Shown: positions 9,428 to 18,480, counted from the stretch's first letter. The stretch is DNA of 64,000 bases from Ovoidimarina sp038744785 (GCA_038744785.1 JBCDLX010000018.1:1-64000); one strand, 5' to 3'. The notes: generated by a model from the sequence alone, not told the origin. Translations and numbers: made by a program.

Positions 9428-9973
9428 ATGAGTATGTGCCTGGATTTGCCGTCCGACCTGTCTGAATTCTCCGTTACGGTGCGGAATTGGCTCTCTGACA
9501 ATGATGGTGACACGGTGTTGGCCAGCGATCCTGTGCCGGTCAAACGCAAGACGGGCGCGGTCCAGGCGCAGATTGCCCGGCAGATTGCCGAACGGGCGCT
9601 TGCATTGAAGGCCACGCCTTGCGCGGGGGTGCAGGCGCCGCGTCGTTTCGCGGATAACCTGGCAATTCTGAGCGAAGCGCTGCCGGTCGATCCTGATCGG
9701 GTGGGCCTTGGAATGGTGGATCCCCGGGACACACTGCCTGCCCGAAGCCGAAACTTCGCCGATGGCATGGCAATCCTAAGTGCTGCGATCCCGGAAAAGC
9801 TCACACTTGCCGACATCTCCGAGAGCCCACGATCGTCTGGCGAACGCGTAAAGGCCGATACGAAGCAATCGCAGTGCTGCGCGACCGCCCAATCGACGGG
9901 CGAAAGATGCAGGTTGAAAGCGGCCAAGGGGCGGTTGGTCTGCCATCTTCACGGCAGGCGCGCCAGCACCTGA
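9428..9973 (+). CDS. Hypothetical protein with C-terminal Cys/His motif
   Basis: The 181-residue product has no family I can name with confidence. The C-terminus has the pattern CCATAQSTGERCRLKAAKG, then RLVCHLHG. This resembles the short Cys-Cys-Cys-His-Gly motif of the HGG-type proteins seen in phage and island contexts, and could bind zinc. The N-terminal half has two copies of a short phrase: ADNLAILSEALP and ADGMAILSAAIP. No signal peptide or membrane segment is seen. The opposite strand also has an open frame (9385-9927) but lacks any motif, and a terminator-like hairpin follows the plus-strand stop. Isolated position and A+T-rich upstream DNA suggest an accessory gene. DNA or RNA binding is only a guess. 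Confidence 0.55.
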   Translation: MSMCLDLPSDLSEFSVTVRNWLSDNDGDTVLASDPVPVKRKTGAVQAQIARQIAERALALKATPCAGVQAPRRFADNLAILSEALPVDPDRVGLGMVDPRDTLPARSRNFADGMAILSAAIPEKLTLADISESPRSSGERVKADTKQSQCCATAQSTGERCRLKAAKGRLVCHLHGRRAST

Positions 9974-10013
9974 AAACATGTTGCTTTTCCCCGTGCCTCA
10001 GCGAACGTTTGAG

Positions 10014-10047
10014 AAAAAGCCGAGCAAAGTGCTTTCCGGCGTTTTTT
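10014..10047 (+). terminator. Probable rho-independent terminator after the ORF at 9428
   Basis: GCCG (10019-10022) pairs with CGGC (10037-10040), and AAAG pairs with CTTT inside it. Six T residues follow at 10042-10047, and an A run at 10014-10018 could pair with them. It lies about 40 bases after the stop of the small ORF, between convergent genes. Confidence 0.45.
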
Positions 10048-10170
10048 CCCGGCGGGTGCGATCACGAACCCCCGAAAAGGCTTTGTAAGCGGTGCTCCTA
10101 GGGCGAGAGCAGTAGTTACGCACCTCGCAACAGCGCAGGTATTTTGGTTTCTAACACATTGGACCCTGAC

Positions 10171-11442
10171 CTAAGGTTCGTCCTGTGTCGGTGGCGCGCC
10201 GAAGTAGCGGCGGCCTTCGGCAAGCTCCTTTAGCGCGGCAGCAGTGTCGTCGATTTCGACCGAACCGCTTCTGACGGTCTCCATAAACTCGACACCGCCC
10301 AAGAGCGCCATTTTCGAGTTCTCGCGAAGGACACCCAGCGGCTGCGAAATTCGGCGGGCAAGCATTAACCCCGCGGCCAGCGTACATGCGGTGACCAAGA
10401 GAGCCACGCCTACGAGCATCAGCATAACGCGCCCCGATTGGCCGATGGTGTCAGCCTCTGGAAAAATCGCGACGATCTGCCAGGGCCAATTCGTTCCGGG
10501 GATGCGGCCGATGGTGACGATGAAATTGCCATCGCTGGACCGGTCCCGCCATACGGCTGGGGGTTCGGTTGCTGGCTGTTGTCCAAGGCGGGCGACGATC
10601 TCATCCCGGATCGACGGTGCGATGCCCTCAAGTTCTCCGATCTGCATAAACCGTGGCGCATCCCCATCGCCCGAGGAGTTTTCGAGCACCGTGTCGAACT
10701 CGCTATGCGAGATCACATCCCCGCCCGCGCTGATGACAAAGGCAAGTCGCCCCTCGCCGAATGCGAACCGCTGAAGGTAATCCGATATCTGATCGATTTC
10801 GATGTCGACCCCGATCACGGCCATGACATCGTCGGTTCCGTCCATGACCGAGATGGCTGCCGTGATGCCTGGCTTCCGTGATGTGAAAAAGATGTAAGGA
10901 TCTGTCCAGGCCACTTCATCGGCTTCAAGCGCTCCTTTGTACCAAGGCCTGATCCGTGGATCGAACGCGTCCTCTGGATCAAACGCCGTTTCCACGGTTG
11001 CGTAGCCCGCATCGCGCCAGGTCAATTCGACCGTCCGTTCCTCTCCGTTTATGCGGATGATTTTGGTCTGCGTTCCGCCGCGGGCGACGTCTTCATTACG
11101 CAATACGTAGTAGAACTCCCCGTCTGGGTAACCGAAGAACAGCCCGTCGAATTGCGGCCATAGCTGCAACTGATCGTGCAGGTAGCGCACAAGCTGGTTC
11201 TCCCGGTCGCGTGTGAGGATCTCTCGTGAAACCAGGCCTTCCGCCGCACGAACCGCGGACTCGAAGGGTCCAAAATACGCTTCCGTCGCCGCGACCGACC
11301 GTGCGACCGTTTCTTGTGCGCCAAACTCGGCAAGTTGGTTCAGCTCTGAGCGAAACAGATAGTAGGACCACCCGATGATCGCCGCCGCAGAGATAAGCTG
11401 CACAAAGACGAGGCCGAAAAGAAAGCTGCGAACGACGGGCAT
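10171..11442 (-). CDS. dCache-HAMP membrane sensor without output domain
   Basis: The 423-residue product has a transmembrane helix at about 7-28 and a large periplasmic double-Cache sensor at about 30-330. Typical dCache strings are present (FDPRIRPWYKGALEADEVAWTD, and DVMAVIGVDIEIDQISDYL). A second membrane helix (about 335-357) and a HAMP segment (ARRISQPLGVLRENSKMALL) follow. The protein then stops after EIDDTAAALKELAEGRRYFG plus a short tail. In many relatives a nucleotide cyclase, kinase or methyl-accepting domain follows at this point; here none is present and no remnant is visible in the 197 bases downstream. Ligand sensing is inferred from the family. It may signal through a partner encoded elsewhere, or be a truncated receptor. 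Confidence 0.8.
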   Translation of the reverse strand: MPVVRSFLFGLVFVQLISAAAIIGWSYYLFRSELNQLAEFGAQETVARSVAATEAYFGPFESAVRAAEGLVSREILTRDRENQLVRYLHDQLQLWPQFDGLFFGYPDGEFYYVLRNEDVARGGTQTKIIRINGEERTVELTWRDAGYATVETAFDPEDAFDPRIRPWYKGALEADEVAWTDPYIFFTSRKPGITAAISVMDGTDDVMAVIGVDIEIDQISDYLQRFAFGEGRLAFVISAGGDVISHSEFDTVLENSSGDGDAPRFMQIGELEGIAPSIRDEIVARLGQQPATEPPAVWRDRSSDGNFIVTIGRIPGTNWPWQIVAIFPEADTIGQSGRVMLMLVGVALLVTACTLAAGLMLARRISQPLGVLRENSKMALLGGVEFMETVRSGSVEIDDTAAALKELAEGRRYFGAPPTQDEP

Positions 11443-11718
11443 CGCGGTTCACTCCAGTTGTCAATCCGCTCCGGGCAGATGTGCTCGGAACCTGAGACTG
11501 CGGGCATGCGCCGCAGAGGTCTTGGGTGCTCTCGGAAGCCCAAACGATGCGCGCACATGTCTACGCTATCAAGAATTCCGGTCAATGCACGGGTATTTGG
11601 ACAAGACGGCCAGATACATCTGATTGCACCGCCTAAAGATATCGCGCAATACCCCTGAATTCATCAGCAGCGTCCGTGCATACCCAGGTGGATTGCCGGT
11701 CCGGTCGGGGAAACGACA

Positions 11719-12129
11719 GTGTCCAAGGTCCGAAACCACAGCCTGACGATCCGAGTCTACTATGAAGACACCGATCTTGCGGGAATAGTCTACTACGCGA
11801 ACTATCTGAAATTCATCGAGCGGGCGCGCACCGAATGGGTCCGGTCGCTTGGCATCGACCAAAGCGAACTAAAGTCACGCGACGGGATCGTTTTTGCCGT
11901 ACGCAGGGTGGAGGCGGACTACCTTATGCCCGCAAAGTTCGACGATATGTTGGCCGTCACAACGCGAGCCGTTTCCGTCGGTGGGGCGCGTCTTGTTCTG
12001 GAGCAGTTGGTGGGTCGCGGAAACGAGATACTTTTCTCGGCCGAAGTAACTCTTGTGGCACTCACGGAAACGGGCGCGCCAGCCCGTTTTCCAACGGATA
12101 TTCGTGCCCGGCTTTTGCAAGCGGGGTAA
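11719..12129 (+). CDS. ybgC: Tol-Pal-associated acyl-CoA thioesterase YbgC
   Basis: The 136-residue hotdog-fold thioesterase is of the 4-hydroxybenzoyl-CoA type. The family signature YYEDTDLAGIVYYANYLKF appears near residue 13, with the catalytic Asp in DTDLAG. YbgC hydrolyses acyl-CoA or acyl-ACP thioesters and is conserved as the first gene of tol-pal clusters, as here, where tolQ follows after 110 bases. The start is GTG at 11719, preceded by a GGGG-containing ribosome site. The length is normal for the family. The exact substrate cannot be read from the sequence. Confidence 0.93.
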   Translation: MSKVRNHSLTIRVYYEDTDLAGIVYYANYLKFIERARTEWVRSLGIDQSELKSRDGIVFAVRRVEADYLMPAKFDDMLAVTTRAVSVGGARLVLEQLVGRGNEILFSAEVTLVALTETGAPARFPTDIRARLLQAG

Positions 12130-12239
12130 CGCCGAGCACCCGTGGCATTGATGTTGGCTTTCCGCACGCGTCTGCGGTATGGTCGCTGTAATCAATGCCG
12201 CGGAAAACAAGCGGCCGGTCATGTACAAAGAGCAGGCTG

Positions 12240-12935
12240 ATGGAAACCGAGACGCTCGCGCTTGCGCAGGAGATTGATTTCTCCATGTGGTCGCTGTTCA
12301 TGCGCGCCACAATCACCGTCAAACTTGTGATGATCATGCTCGTCGCTGCGTCCTTCTGGGCGTGGGCGATCATCATCCAAAAAGGCATCGACTACCGACG
12401 CGCCCGCCGGGACGCGGCGCGCTTTGATCGGGTGTTTTGGTCGGGCGAGCCGCTCGACGACCTTTACGAACAGATCGGCGAGACACCGCGTGGTCCCTCG
12501 GAACGGGTGTTCGTATCGGGCATGGTCGAATGGCAGCGCAGTCACCGCGACGACGGGGGGCTGATTGCCGGGGCGCAAAGCCGGATCGACCGATCGATGG
12601 ATGTTGCAATCCAGAAGGAGGCCGAGGGCCTGCAAAAGGGCCTGCCTCTGTTGGCGACTGTTGGATCCACCGCGCCGTTCATCGGGCTTTTTGGCACGGT
12701 GATCGGGATCATGCACGCCTTCATCGAGATCGCGAAATCGCAAAACACGAACCTTGCTGTCGTGGCCCCGGGGATCGCCGAGGCGCTCTTGGCCACGGGG
12801 CTTGGGCTTCTCGCGGCGATCCCGGCCGTGATCTTCTACAATAAGCTCTCTGCCGATTCCGATCGGATCGTCGCGGGCTACGAAGCGTTTGCCGACGAGT
12901 TTGCGACAATCCTTTCGCGCCAACTGGACCGCTAG
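12240..12935 (+). CDS. tolQ: TolQ, proton-channel subunit of the Tol-Pal system
   Basis: This ExbB/TolQ-family inner-membrane protein forms the proton-driven motor with TolR. An N-terminal membrane helix lies at about residues 20-42. A second and third helix surround GSTAPFIGLFGTVIGIMHAF and GIAEALLATGLGLLAAIPAVIFYN, both strongly diagnostic. I choose the ATG at 12240 (METETLALAQEIDF), with AGAGCAGG just upstream, giving 231 residues. An upstream in-frame ATG at 12195 would add 15 unrelated residues. TolR follows two bases after the stop. Confidence 0.96.
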   Translation: METETLALAQEIDFSMWSLFMRATITVKLVMIMLVAASFWAWAIIIQKGIDYRRARRDAARFDRVFWSGEPLDDLYEQIGETPRGPSERVFVSGMVEWQRSHRDDGGLIAGAQSRIDRSMDVAIQKEAEGLQKGLPLLATVGSTAPFIGLFGTVIGIMHAFIEIAKSQNTNLAVVAPGIAEALLATGLGLLAAIPAVIFYNKLSADSDRIVAGYEAFADEFATILSRQLDR

Positions 12936-12937
12936 CG

Positions 12938-13411
12938 ATGGGCGCGGGAGTTATGCAGCGCGACGCGGATGAAACCCGACGTCGCCGTCGCCGCGGCAGA
13001 GCAAGGCCTATGGCGGAAATCAACGTGACACCGTTTGTGGATGTGATGCTAGTGCTTCTGATCATTTTCATGGTCGCGGCCCCTCTTCTGACCGTCGGCG
13101 TACCTGTGGAGTTGCCGGAAACCGCTGCCGAAGCCTTGCCGACAGAACAAGAAGAACCGCTGACCGTGACGATGACTGCAGAAGGGTCGATCCAGATCAT
13201 GACGACCGAGGTTCCCGAGACGGAGCTGGTGCCACGCCTGCGCGCGATTGCGACAGAGCGCGAAGGCGACCGTGTCTACCTGCGCGCCGATGGCGCGATC
13301 CCTTACGAACGCGTGATGCAGGTTATGGGCGCACTGAACGCGGGCGGTTTCGGGGCCATTGGGCTTGTGACGGACACCGGCGGTCCGCGGCTTGACGGGT
13401 CCGGCGGGTAG
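12938..13411 (+). CDS. tolR: TolR, ExbD-family subunit of the Tol-Pal motor
   Basis: The 157-residue ExbD/TolR protein has an Arg-rich cytoplasmic N-terminus (TRRRRRRGRARP). The conserved MAEINVTPFVDVMLVLLIIF follows; it holds the single membrane helix and the key proton-carrying Asp in FVDVM. The periplasmic C-terminal domain ends with a Gly-rich tail. TolR couples the proton gradient through TolQ to TolA at the division site. The gene starts two bases after tolQ and is followed six bases later by tolA. Confidence 0.96.
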   Translation: MGAGVMQRDADETRRRRRRGRARPMAEINVTPFVDVMLVLLIIFMVAAPLLTVGVPVELPETAAEALPTEQEEPLTVTMTAEGSIQIMTTEVPETELVPRLRAIATEREGDRVYLRADGAIPYERVMQVMGALNAGGFGAIGLVTDTGGPRLDGSGG

Positions 13412-13417
13412 CGGGTC

Positions 13418-14482
13418 TTGACAACCGGCGCCTACATATCCGGCGCGGCCCATGTCGTGTTCCTTGCGTTCCTGCTGTTCGGAGGGCTCTTTAGCCGTTC
13501 GCGTCTGCCCGAGCTTCCGGTCGCAGATGTTTCGGTGGTGACGGCAGAGGAATTCGCGGCCCTTGCCCGCCCTGAGGAAGCGCCTGACATCACAAGCGAA
13601 ACTGTGGCCCCGCCTGCGCCGGACCCAATCGAGGACGCCCCCGAGGTCGCCGCGCAACCCGATACGCCACCAGAAACCCCCGAGGTTGCCCAACCGGATG
13701 CGCCCGACCCCGCAGAGGCGCCCGCCGAGATCCCGTCGGAACTGACGCCCGAAGCAGACGTGACCGACGTCCTGCCGCCCTTGGAGGCACCGCCCGTTCT
13801 CGATGATCGACCGGACGCGCCCGAGGCGGCCACGCCGGCGCCCGCGCCACGCGTCGCCCCCGAACCCGCCGCGCCCGCACCGCCAGACGTCGAAACCGCG
13901 CCTGACGTCGTGGAACGGACCGCGCCAGACGCGCTGCCAACTGAACCCGAGCCGCCACAGGAAGCCGCGGCACCGGAAGAGGCGACGACCGAGATCGTGA
14001 CCGAAGCGGAAACCCCCTCGCTCGCGCCGGCCGCTTCCCCGCGTCCGCGCACACGCCCCGAACGCCGCGCCGCTGCGGCAGAACCAGCTGACAACAAGGC
14101 GGAAGACGCGCCCTCCGATTCAGTGGCCGAGGCGACCGAGGCACCCGCAGTGCCTTCCGGTCCGCCGCTGAGTTTTGGCGAACGCGAAGCGTTCCGCGTG
14201 GCGGTTTCTGCGTGCTGGGACGTGGATGTAGGTGGGCGGTCGGCGGATGTCACTGTGGTCGTCGCGGTTGCCATGAACCGGGACGGCACCGTGATTGGCA
14301 ACGAGGTGCGGCAGGTCTCTGCGTCGGGCGGCGATGCATCTGCGCAAAGAACCGCGTTCGAAAAAGCGCGCCGGGCCATCCTGCGTTGCCAGCGCGGTGG
14401 TTTCCCGCTACCGGCGAACAAGTTCGACCGCTGGCGCGAGATTGAGATAACCTTCAACCCCGAAGGAATGAGGCTTAAATGA
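13418..14482 (+). CDS. tolA: TolA-like inner-membrane spanning protein
   Basis: The 354-residue protein has one N-terminal membrane helix (about 8-26). A very long region rich in Pro, Ala and Glu (about 45-255) spans the periplasm, and a compact C-terminal domain (about 258-354) contains two Cys residues (SACWDVD and ILRCQRGG). In Tol-Pal, TolA transmits energy from TolQR to Pal and TolB. The middle is proline-rich rather than the helical Ala/Lys repeat of enteric TolA, which is common in alphaproteobacteria. The start is TTG at 13418. The stop overlaps the tolB start (AATGATG). Confidence 0.9.
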   Translation: MTTGAYISGAAHVVFLAFLLFGGLFSRSRLPELPVADVSVVTAEEFAALARPEEAPDITSETVAPPAPDPIEDAPEVAAQPDTPPETPEVAQPDAPDPAEAPAEIPSELTPEADVTDVLPPLEAPPVLDDRPDAPEAATPAPAPRVAPEPAAPAPPDVETAPDVVERTAPDALPTEPEPPQEAAAPEEATTEIVTEAETPSLAPAASPRPRTRPERRAAAAEPADNKAEDAPSDSVAEATEAPAVPSGPPLSFGEREAFRVAVSACWDVDVGGRSADVTVVVAVAMNRDGTVIGNEVRQVSASGGDASAQRTAFEKARRAILRCQRGGFPLPANKFDRWREIEITFNPEGMRLK

Positions 14483-15798
14483 TGCTGTTTCGTATTCTTG
14501 CTCTCGTTGTTTGCGGCCTCGCCGCGCCGATCTATGCGCAGGACGGGCCGCTGCGGATTGAAATCACCGAGGGCGTGATCGAACCCCTACCGATTGCGGT
14601 CGCGCCCTTTGTCGCTGAGACGCCGTCTGCGGCAAGCTTCGCGAACGATATCTCGCAGGTGATCGGCGAAGATCTGGCTGGTACCGGACTGTTTCGGCAG
14701 ATTTCCCAATCGGCATTCATCAGCCAGGTTTCGAGCTTCGAGGCGCCGGTCCAGTATGCCGACTGGAAAGCAATAAACGCCCAAGGTCTGGTCACGGGCG
14801 CAGTCGGCGTGTCGGCGGATGGGCGGCTCACAGTGAAGTTCCGGCTGTTTGACGTGTTCTCTGAAGGTCCGCTTGGCGACGGTCTTCAGTTTGCGGGCAC
14901 AACGGCCGATTGGCGGCGCATCGCACACAAGGTGGCCGATCAGGTCTATTCGCGGATCACGGGTGAAGGCGGCTACTTTGATAGCCGTGTGGTCTTTGTG
15001 CGCGAATCCGGCCCCAAGAACGCGCGGCAAAAGCAAGTCGCGGCTATGGATTACGATGGCGAGAACCTGCAACCCCTGACCGATGCCAGTGCAATCGTAT
15101 TGGCGCCACGGTTCTCGCCGCAAGGCGATCGCATTCTGTTCACGAGCTACGAAACGGGTTTTCCCCAGATTTACGAGATGAACGTTTCGACGCTGACGCG
15201 CCGCGCTCTTGATGTTCCGGCTGAAACGATGACCTTTGCCCCGCGTTATGCACCGGACGGCCAGACGGTTGTGTTTTCGCTTGCCGAAGGCGGCAACACC
15301 GACATCTATAAGCTTGATCTTGCCAGCAATCGCCGCACCCGTTTGACCGCGACGCCGTCGATCGAGACAGCGCCGTCGTTTTCGCCTGATGGCACCAGGA
15401 TTGTTTTCGAGAGTGACAGATCGGGAACGCAGCAGCTTTATGTGATGAACGCCGACGGATCGAATCCGCAGCGGATCAGTTTTGGCCAGGGACGTTATGG
15501 TACGCCGGTCTGGAGCCCGCGTGGCGACCTGATTGCCTTTACCAAGCAAAACGAAGGACGGTTCCATATTGGCGTCATTCGGACGGACGGGTCGGAAGAG
15601 CGGTTGCTGACCGCCTCTTTCCTGGATGAAGGCCCGACGTGGTCGCCGAATGGCCGGGTGATTATGTTCACCCGCGAAACTGCAGGTGCCGATGGCGCGC
15701 CCGCCTTGTTTTCGGTTGATATCTCAGGAAGGAACTTGCGCCGCGTGCCGATCCCAGGGGCGGCGTCTGATCCTGCATGGTCGCCGCTTCTGCCGTAG
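14479..15798 (+). CDS. tolB: TolB periplasmic beta-propeller protein
   Basis: The 439-residue periplasmic protein has a signal peptide (LALVVCGLAAPIYAQ). An N-terminal alpha/beta domain follows, then a propeller of WD40-like PD40 repeats recognisable from recurring phrases such as LAPRFSPQGDRILFTSYETG, FAPRYAPDGQTVVFS, TAPSFSPDGTRIVFESDRSG, GTPVWSPRGDLIAFT and GPTWSPNGRVIMFTRE. TolB binds Pal and helps position it during constriction. The length is standard. It overlaps tolA by four bases, and pal follows after 82 bases. Confidence 0.96.
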   Translation: MMLFRILALVVCGLAAPIYAQDGPLRIEITEGVIEPLPIAVAPFVAETPSAASFANDISQVIGEDLAGTGLFRQISQSAFISQVSSFEAPVQYADWKAINAQGLVTGAVGVSADGRLTVKFRLFDVFSEGPLGDGLQFAGTTADWRRIAHKVADQVYSRITGEGGYFDSRVVFVRESGPKNARQKQVAAMDYDGENLQPLTDASAIVLAPRFSPQGDRILFTSYETGFPQIYEMNVSTLTRRALDVPAETMTFAPRYAPDGQTVVFSLAEGGNTDIYKLDLASNRRTRLTATPSIETAPSFSPDGTRIVFESDRSGTQQLYVMNADGSNPQRISFGQGRYGTPVWSPRGDLIAFTKQNEGRFHIGVIRTDGSEERLLTASFLDEGPTWSPNGRVIMFTRETAGADGAPALFSVDISGRNLRRVPIPGAASDPAWSPLLP

Positions 15799-15880
15799 AA
15801 TTGCGTCGGTTCCAAACGCGCTGGCCTCATGCTATGGTTGACAAAAATAAAGCAGAAACAGGCAAACGGGATTTCAGACG

Positions 15881-16390
15881 ATGACACATCTGACGAAGGT
15901 GGCTCTTCTTCTTGGCGTACTGGCGCTTGCGGCATGTTCCACTTCGGCCGACCGGTTCGGAACGGACCCATCTGGCGGTTTTGGAGCGGACGGCATAGCG
16001 TCCTCAGGGATCGGGGATCCGACCTCGGCGGGTTACTTCCAGCAGCAGGTCGGGGACCGAGTGCTGTTTGTGGTCGACACGTCGGATCTAACGCCGCAGG
16101 CGCAAGACACGTTGCGCGGGCAGGCGCAGTTCCTGATGTCGAACGCAGGATACACTGCGATTATTGAAGGTCACGCCGATGAACGCGGGACGCGCGAGTA
16201 CAACATTGCGCTCGGCGCGCGTAGGGCGACGGCGGTGCAAGATTTTCTTGTTTCCCAAGGTGTTGCGCCGAACCGGCTGCGCACAGTGAGCTACGGCAAG
16301 GAACGGCCGCTTGAAGTGTGCTCGGTCGAGTCGTGCTACGCGCAGAACCGGCGTGCCGTAACCGTTCTTGGCGCCGGAGTTGGAAGCTAG
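15881..16390 (+). CDS. pal: Peptidoglycan-associated lipoprotein Pal
   Basis: The 169-residue outer-membrane lipoprotein has the signal peptide and lipobox LALAAC near residue 19, so acylation at that Cys is expected. The OmpA-like domain binds peptidoglycan through IIEGHADERGTREYNIALG and the following RRA helix, which holds the conserved Asp and Arg that contact diaminopimelate. A second Cys pair (EVCSVESCY) near the C-terminus may form a disulfide, as in other alphaproteobacterial Pal proteins. It is part of the tol operon. The 82-base gap upstream contains TTGACA at 15838 but no good -10 partner. Confidence 0.96.
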   Translation: MTHLTKVALLLGVLALAACSTSADRFGTDPSGGFGADGIASSGIGDPTSAGYFQQQVGDRVLFVVDTSDLTPQAQDTLRGQAQFLMSNAGYTAIIEGHADERGTREYNIALGARRATAVQDFLVSQGVAPNRLRTVSYGKERPLEVCSVESCYAQNRRAVTVLGAGVGS

Positions 16391-16393
16391 GAC

Positions 16394-17245
16394 ATGAACG
16401 GCTTTCTAGAAACTCTTGCGTCCGCAAAGTCTTCTAGAAGATTTTGCGCCGTCATTGCGGTTTCACTCGCCGCGACAGGCGCGCTGGCGCAAAGCGGTGA
16501 CCAGACGCTTGCGGATATCCGACAGGATCTGACGGTTCTGAATGTCGAGGTGCAGGGGCTTCGTCGCGAGCTATCGACCACCAGCGCGCCTGATGTGCCC
16601 AACCTTCAAGGCACATCCGTGCTGCAAAGGATCGACGCGATCGAAGCCGAGTTGCAGCGTTTGACCGCGGCGACCGAGGCTCTCGACAATCGCGTGAACC
16701 GGATCGTTCAGGATGGCACTAATCGGATCGGTGATCTGGAATTTCGGCTGATCGAGCTCGAAGGTGGCGACATCAGCACGGTCGGCACGACACTTCCATT
16801 GGGTGGAGGTGAAGATCTTCCGCCGGCTCCTGCACCGGCCACAGAATCCGGTGCAGAACTTGCGGTGGGCGAGCAGATCGATTTCGACCGAGCCCGGGAA
16901 GCCTATGACGCGGGCTCGTATGAAACGGCAGCGATCCAGTTCGGAACATTCACAGAAACCTACACGACCGGCCCCCTTACAGCAGAAGCGCATTTCTGGC
17001 GGGGTCGATCACTTAGCGCGTTGGGCGATGTGTCAGGCGCCGCGCGCGCCTATCTGCAAAGCTTCTCCGGCGACCCAGCGAGCGCCATCGCTCCACAGTC
17101 TCTCTTGCAACTCGGTCTCGCTCTTGATGCGCTCGGCCAGATGGAGGAGGCCTGCGTGATGCTAGGAGAGGTCACTAACCGGTTTCCCGCGTCAGATACC
17201 TCGATCGAGGCGCAGACCGCACGGGCAGATATGGGCTGTCTGTGA
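16394..17245 (+). CDS. cpoB: CpoB/YbgF, Tol-Pal coordinator protein
   Basis: The 283-residue periplasmic protein has a signal peptide ending near TGALAQS, a coiled-coil segment (about 40-115) and a C-terminal TPR domain (about 155-283: DFDRAREAYDAGSYETAAIQF, AHFWRGRSLSALGD, SLLQLGLALDALGQ). This layout is characteristic of YbgF/CpoB, which links peptidoglycan synthesis to Tol-Pal constriction. It starts three bases after pal and its stop overlaps the tilS GTG by four bases. Confidence 0.93.
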   Translation: MNGFLETLASAKSSRRFCAVIAVSLAATGALAQSGDQTLADIRQDLTVLNVEVQGLRRELSTTSAPDVPNLQGTSVLQRIDAIEAELQRLTAATEALDNRVNRIVQDGTNRIGDLEFRLIELEGGDISTVGTTLPLGGGEDLPPAPAPATESGAELAVGEQIDFDRAREAYDAGSYETAAIQFGTFTETYTTGPLTAEAHFWRGRSLSALGDVSGAARAYLQSFSGDPASAIAPQSLLQLGLALDALGQMEEACVMLGEVTNRFPASDTSIEAQTARADMGCL

Positions 17246-18480
17246 CGGATGATAATTCGGCGGCGCGCGATGCCGTCGTACAGTTCTATTCCGAGCACCC
17301 GGTCAACAGGCTTGGCGTTGCCGTATCGGGCGGGTCCGACAGTCTGGCCTTGCTTGTTCTGTTGAAAGAGTGGGGTGGCGCAGATCTTCACGCGATCACT
17401 GTGAACCATGGACTGCGCCCCGACGCAGCGAGCGAGGTGCTTCATGTCGCGAAGGTTTGCAGGGACTTGGGCGTTCTGCATTATGTGCGCGAATGGCAGG
17501 GATGGGACGGAAAGGGCAACCTTCAGGCCGAAGCGCGCCGCTCCCGATATTCCCTGATCGGTCATTGGGCTCGGTACACCGGAATAGATGCGGTCGCGGT
17601 CGGACACACCCGCGATGATCAGGCGGAAACGGTTTTGATGCGTCTTGCGCGTGGCGCGGGTGTCGAAGGGCTGGCAAGCATGCGCGCGGTGGTAAAACGC
17701 GAAGGGTTTGCATTGCATCGACCGCTTTTGCCGATTTCACGGGTTGGCTTGCGCGACATCCTGACTAAGAAGGGCATCAAATGGGTCGATGATCCATCGA
17801 ACAAAGACGAAAACTATGAGCGGGTTCGGGTCCGGCAGGCTCTTGAGGTACTAGCGCCGCTTGGGGTTGACGCATCTGCGCTGGCGCGCGTGGCCCACAA
17901 CCTGGAGGATGCCCGATTTGCAATCGCCTGGTCGCTGGCAAAGTGGGCGGAAGAGGGTGTTAGGGTCGATGCGGGCGACGTGATCTTTGATCGGACGCGG
18001 CTTCTCGGACTTCCGGCCGAGATGCGGCGGCAGGCGGTTTCGCTGGCGCTTCGCTGGATCTCTGGCGCGGATTACGCGCCGCGTAGTGATGCATTGACGG
18101 GTCTTTTCGATGCAATCAGAAACGGCGAGAATGCGACGCTGCACGGTTGTTTCGTGATGAACAGCACGATGACCGTCCGTGCGACCCGCGAGGCAGCCGC
18201 CGTGGCAGGCGTCAAAAGCCCGGCCGCTTCGATCTGGGACGGTCGGTGGCGTCTTGACGGTCCGCACGATGATAAGATGGAAATTCGTGCGCTTGGCCAG
18301 GCGATTAGTCGATTTTCCGATTGGCGCGAAACCGGCTTGCCGCGCGCGACGCTTCTGGCGTCGCCGTCGGTTTGGCAAGACGATACGCTGATTGCCGCCC
18401 CTGTCGCCGGTCTGAGCGGCGGTTGGACTGCAAAGGCAGGTTCCAAGAGCGATTTCGTCGCGTTCCTCATCTCACATTGA
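17242..18480 (+). CDS. tilS: tRNA(Ile)-lysidine synthetase TilS
   Basis: The 412-residue enzyme of the PP-loop ATPase family attaches lysine to C34 of the tRNA-Ile CAU anticodon, so that AUA is read as isoleucine. The P-loop AVSGGSDSLALLVLL is at about residues 29-43. Further family strings are TVNHGLRPDAASE and GHTRDDQAETVLMRLARGAG. The C-terminal part is variable, as usual. The start is GTG at 17242, overlapping cpoB by four bases, which implies translational coupling. tilS beside ftsH is a widely conserved arrangement. Confidence 0.95.
   Translation: MTDDNSAARDAVVQFYSEHPVNRLGVAVSGGSDSLALLVLLKEWGGADLHAITVNHGLRPDAASEVLHVAKVCRDLGVLHYVREWQGWDGKGNLQAEARRSRYSLIGHWARYTGIDAVAVGHTRDDQAETVLMRLARGAGVEGLASMRAVVKREGFALHRPLLPISRVGLRDILTKKGIKWVDDPSNKDENYERVRVRQALEVLAPLGVDASALARVAHNLEDARFAIAWSLAKWAEEGVRVDAGDVIFDRTRLLGLPAEMRRQAVSLALRWISGADYAPRSDALTGLFDAIRNGENATLHGCFVMNSTMTVRATREAAAVAGVKSPAASIWDGRWRLDGPHDDKMEIRALGQAISRFSDWRETGLPRATLLASPSVWQDDTLIAAPVAGLSGGWTAKAGSKSDFVAFLISH

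Noticed and set aside
9385..9927. A 180-codon minus-strand frame opposite the small ORF
   Set aside because: No motif, and the plus-strand frame carries the Cys/His pattern and is followed by a plus-strand hairpin with T run.
13432..14457. A 341-codon open frame on the minus strand, antisense to tolA
   Set aside because: Ser/Ala/Gly-rich low-complexity translation caused by the codon bias of the Pro/Ala/Glu region of tolA; no motif and no start context.
15838..15866. TTGACA at 15838 as an internal promoter before pal
   Set aside because: The -10 position 17 bases on (GGCAAA) is poor; not reported as a promoter.
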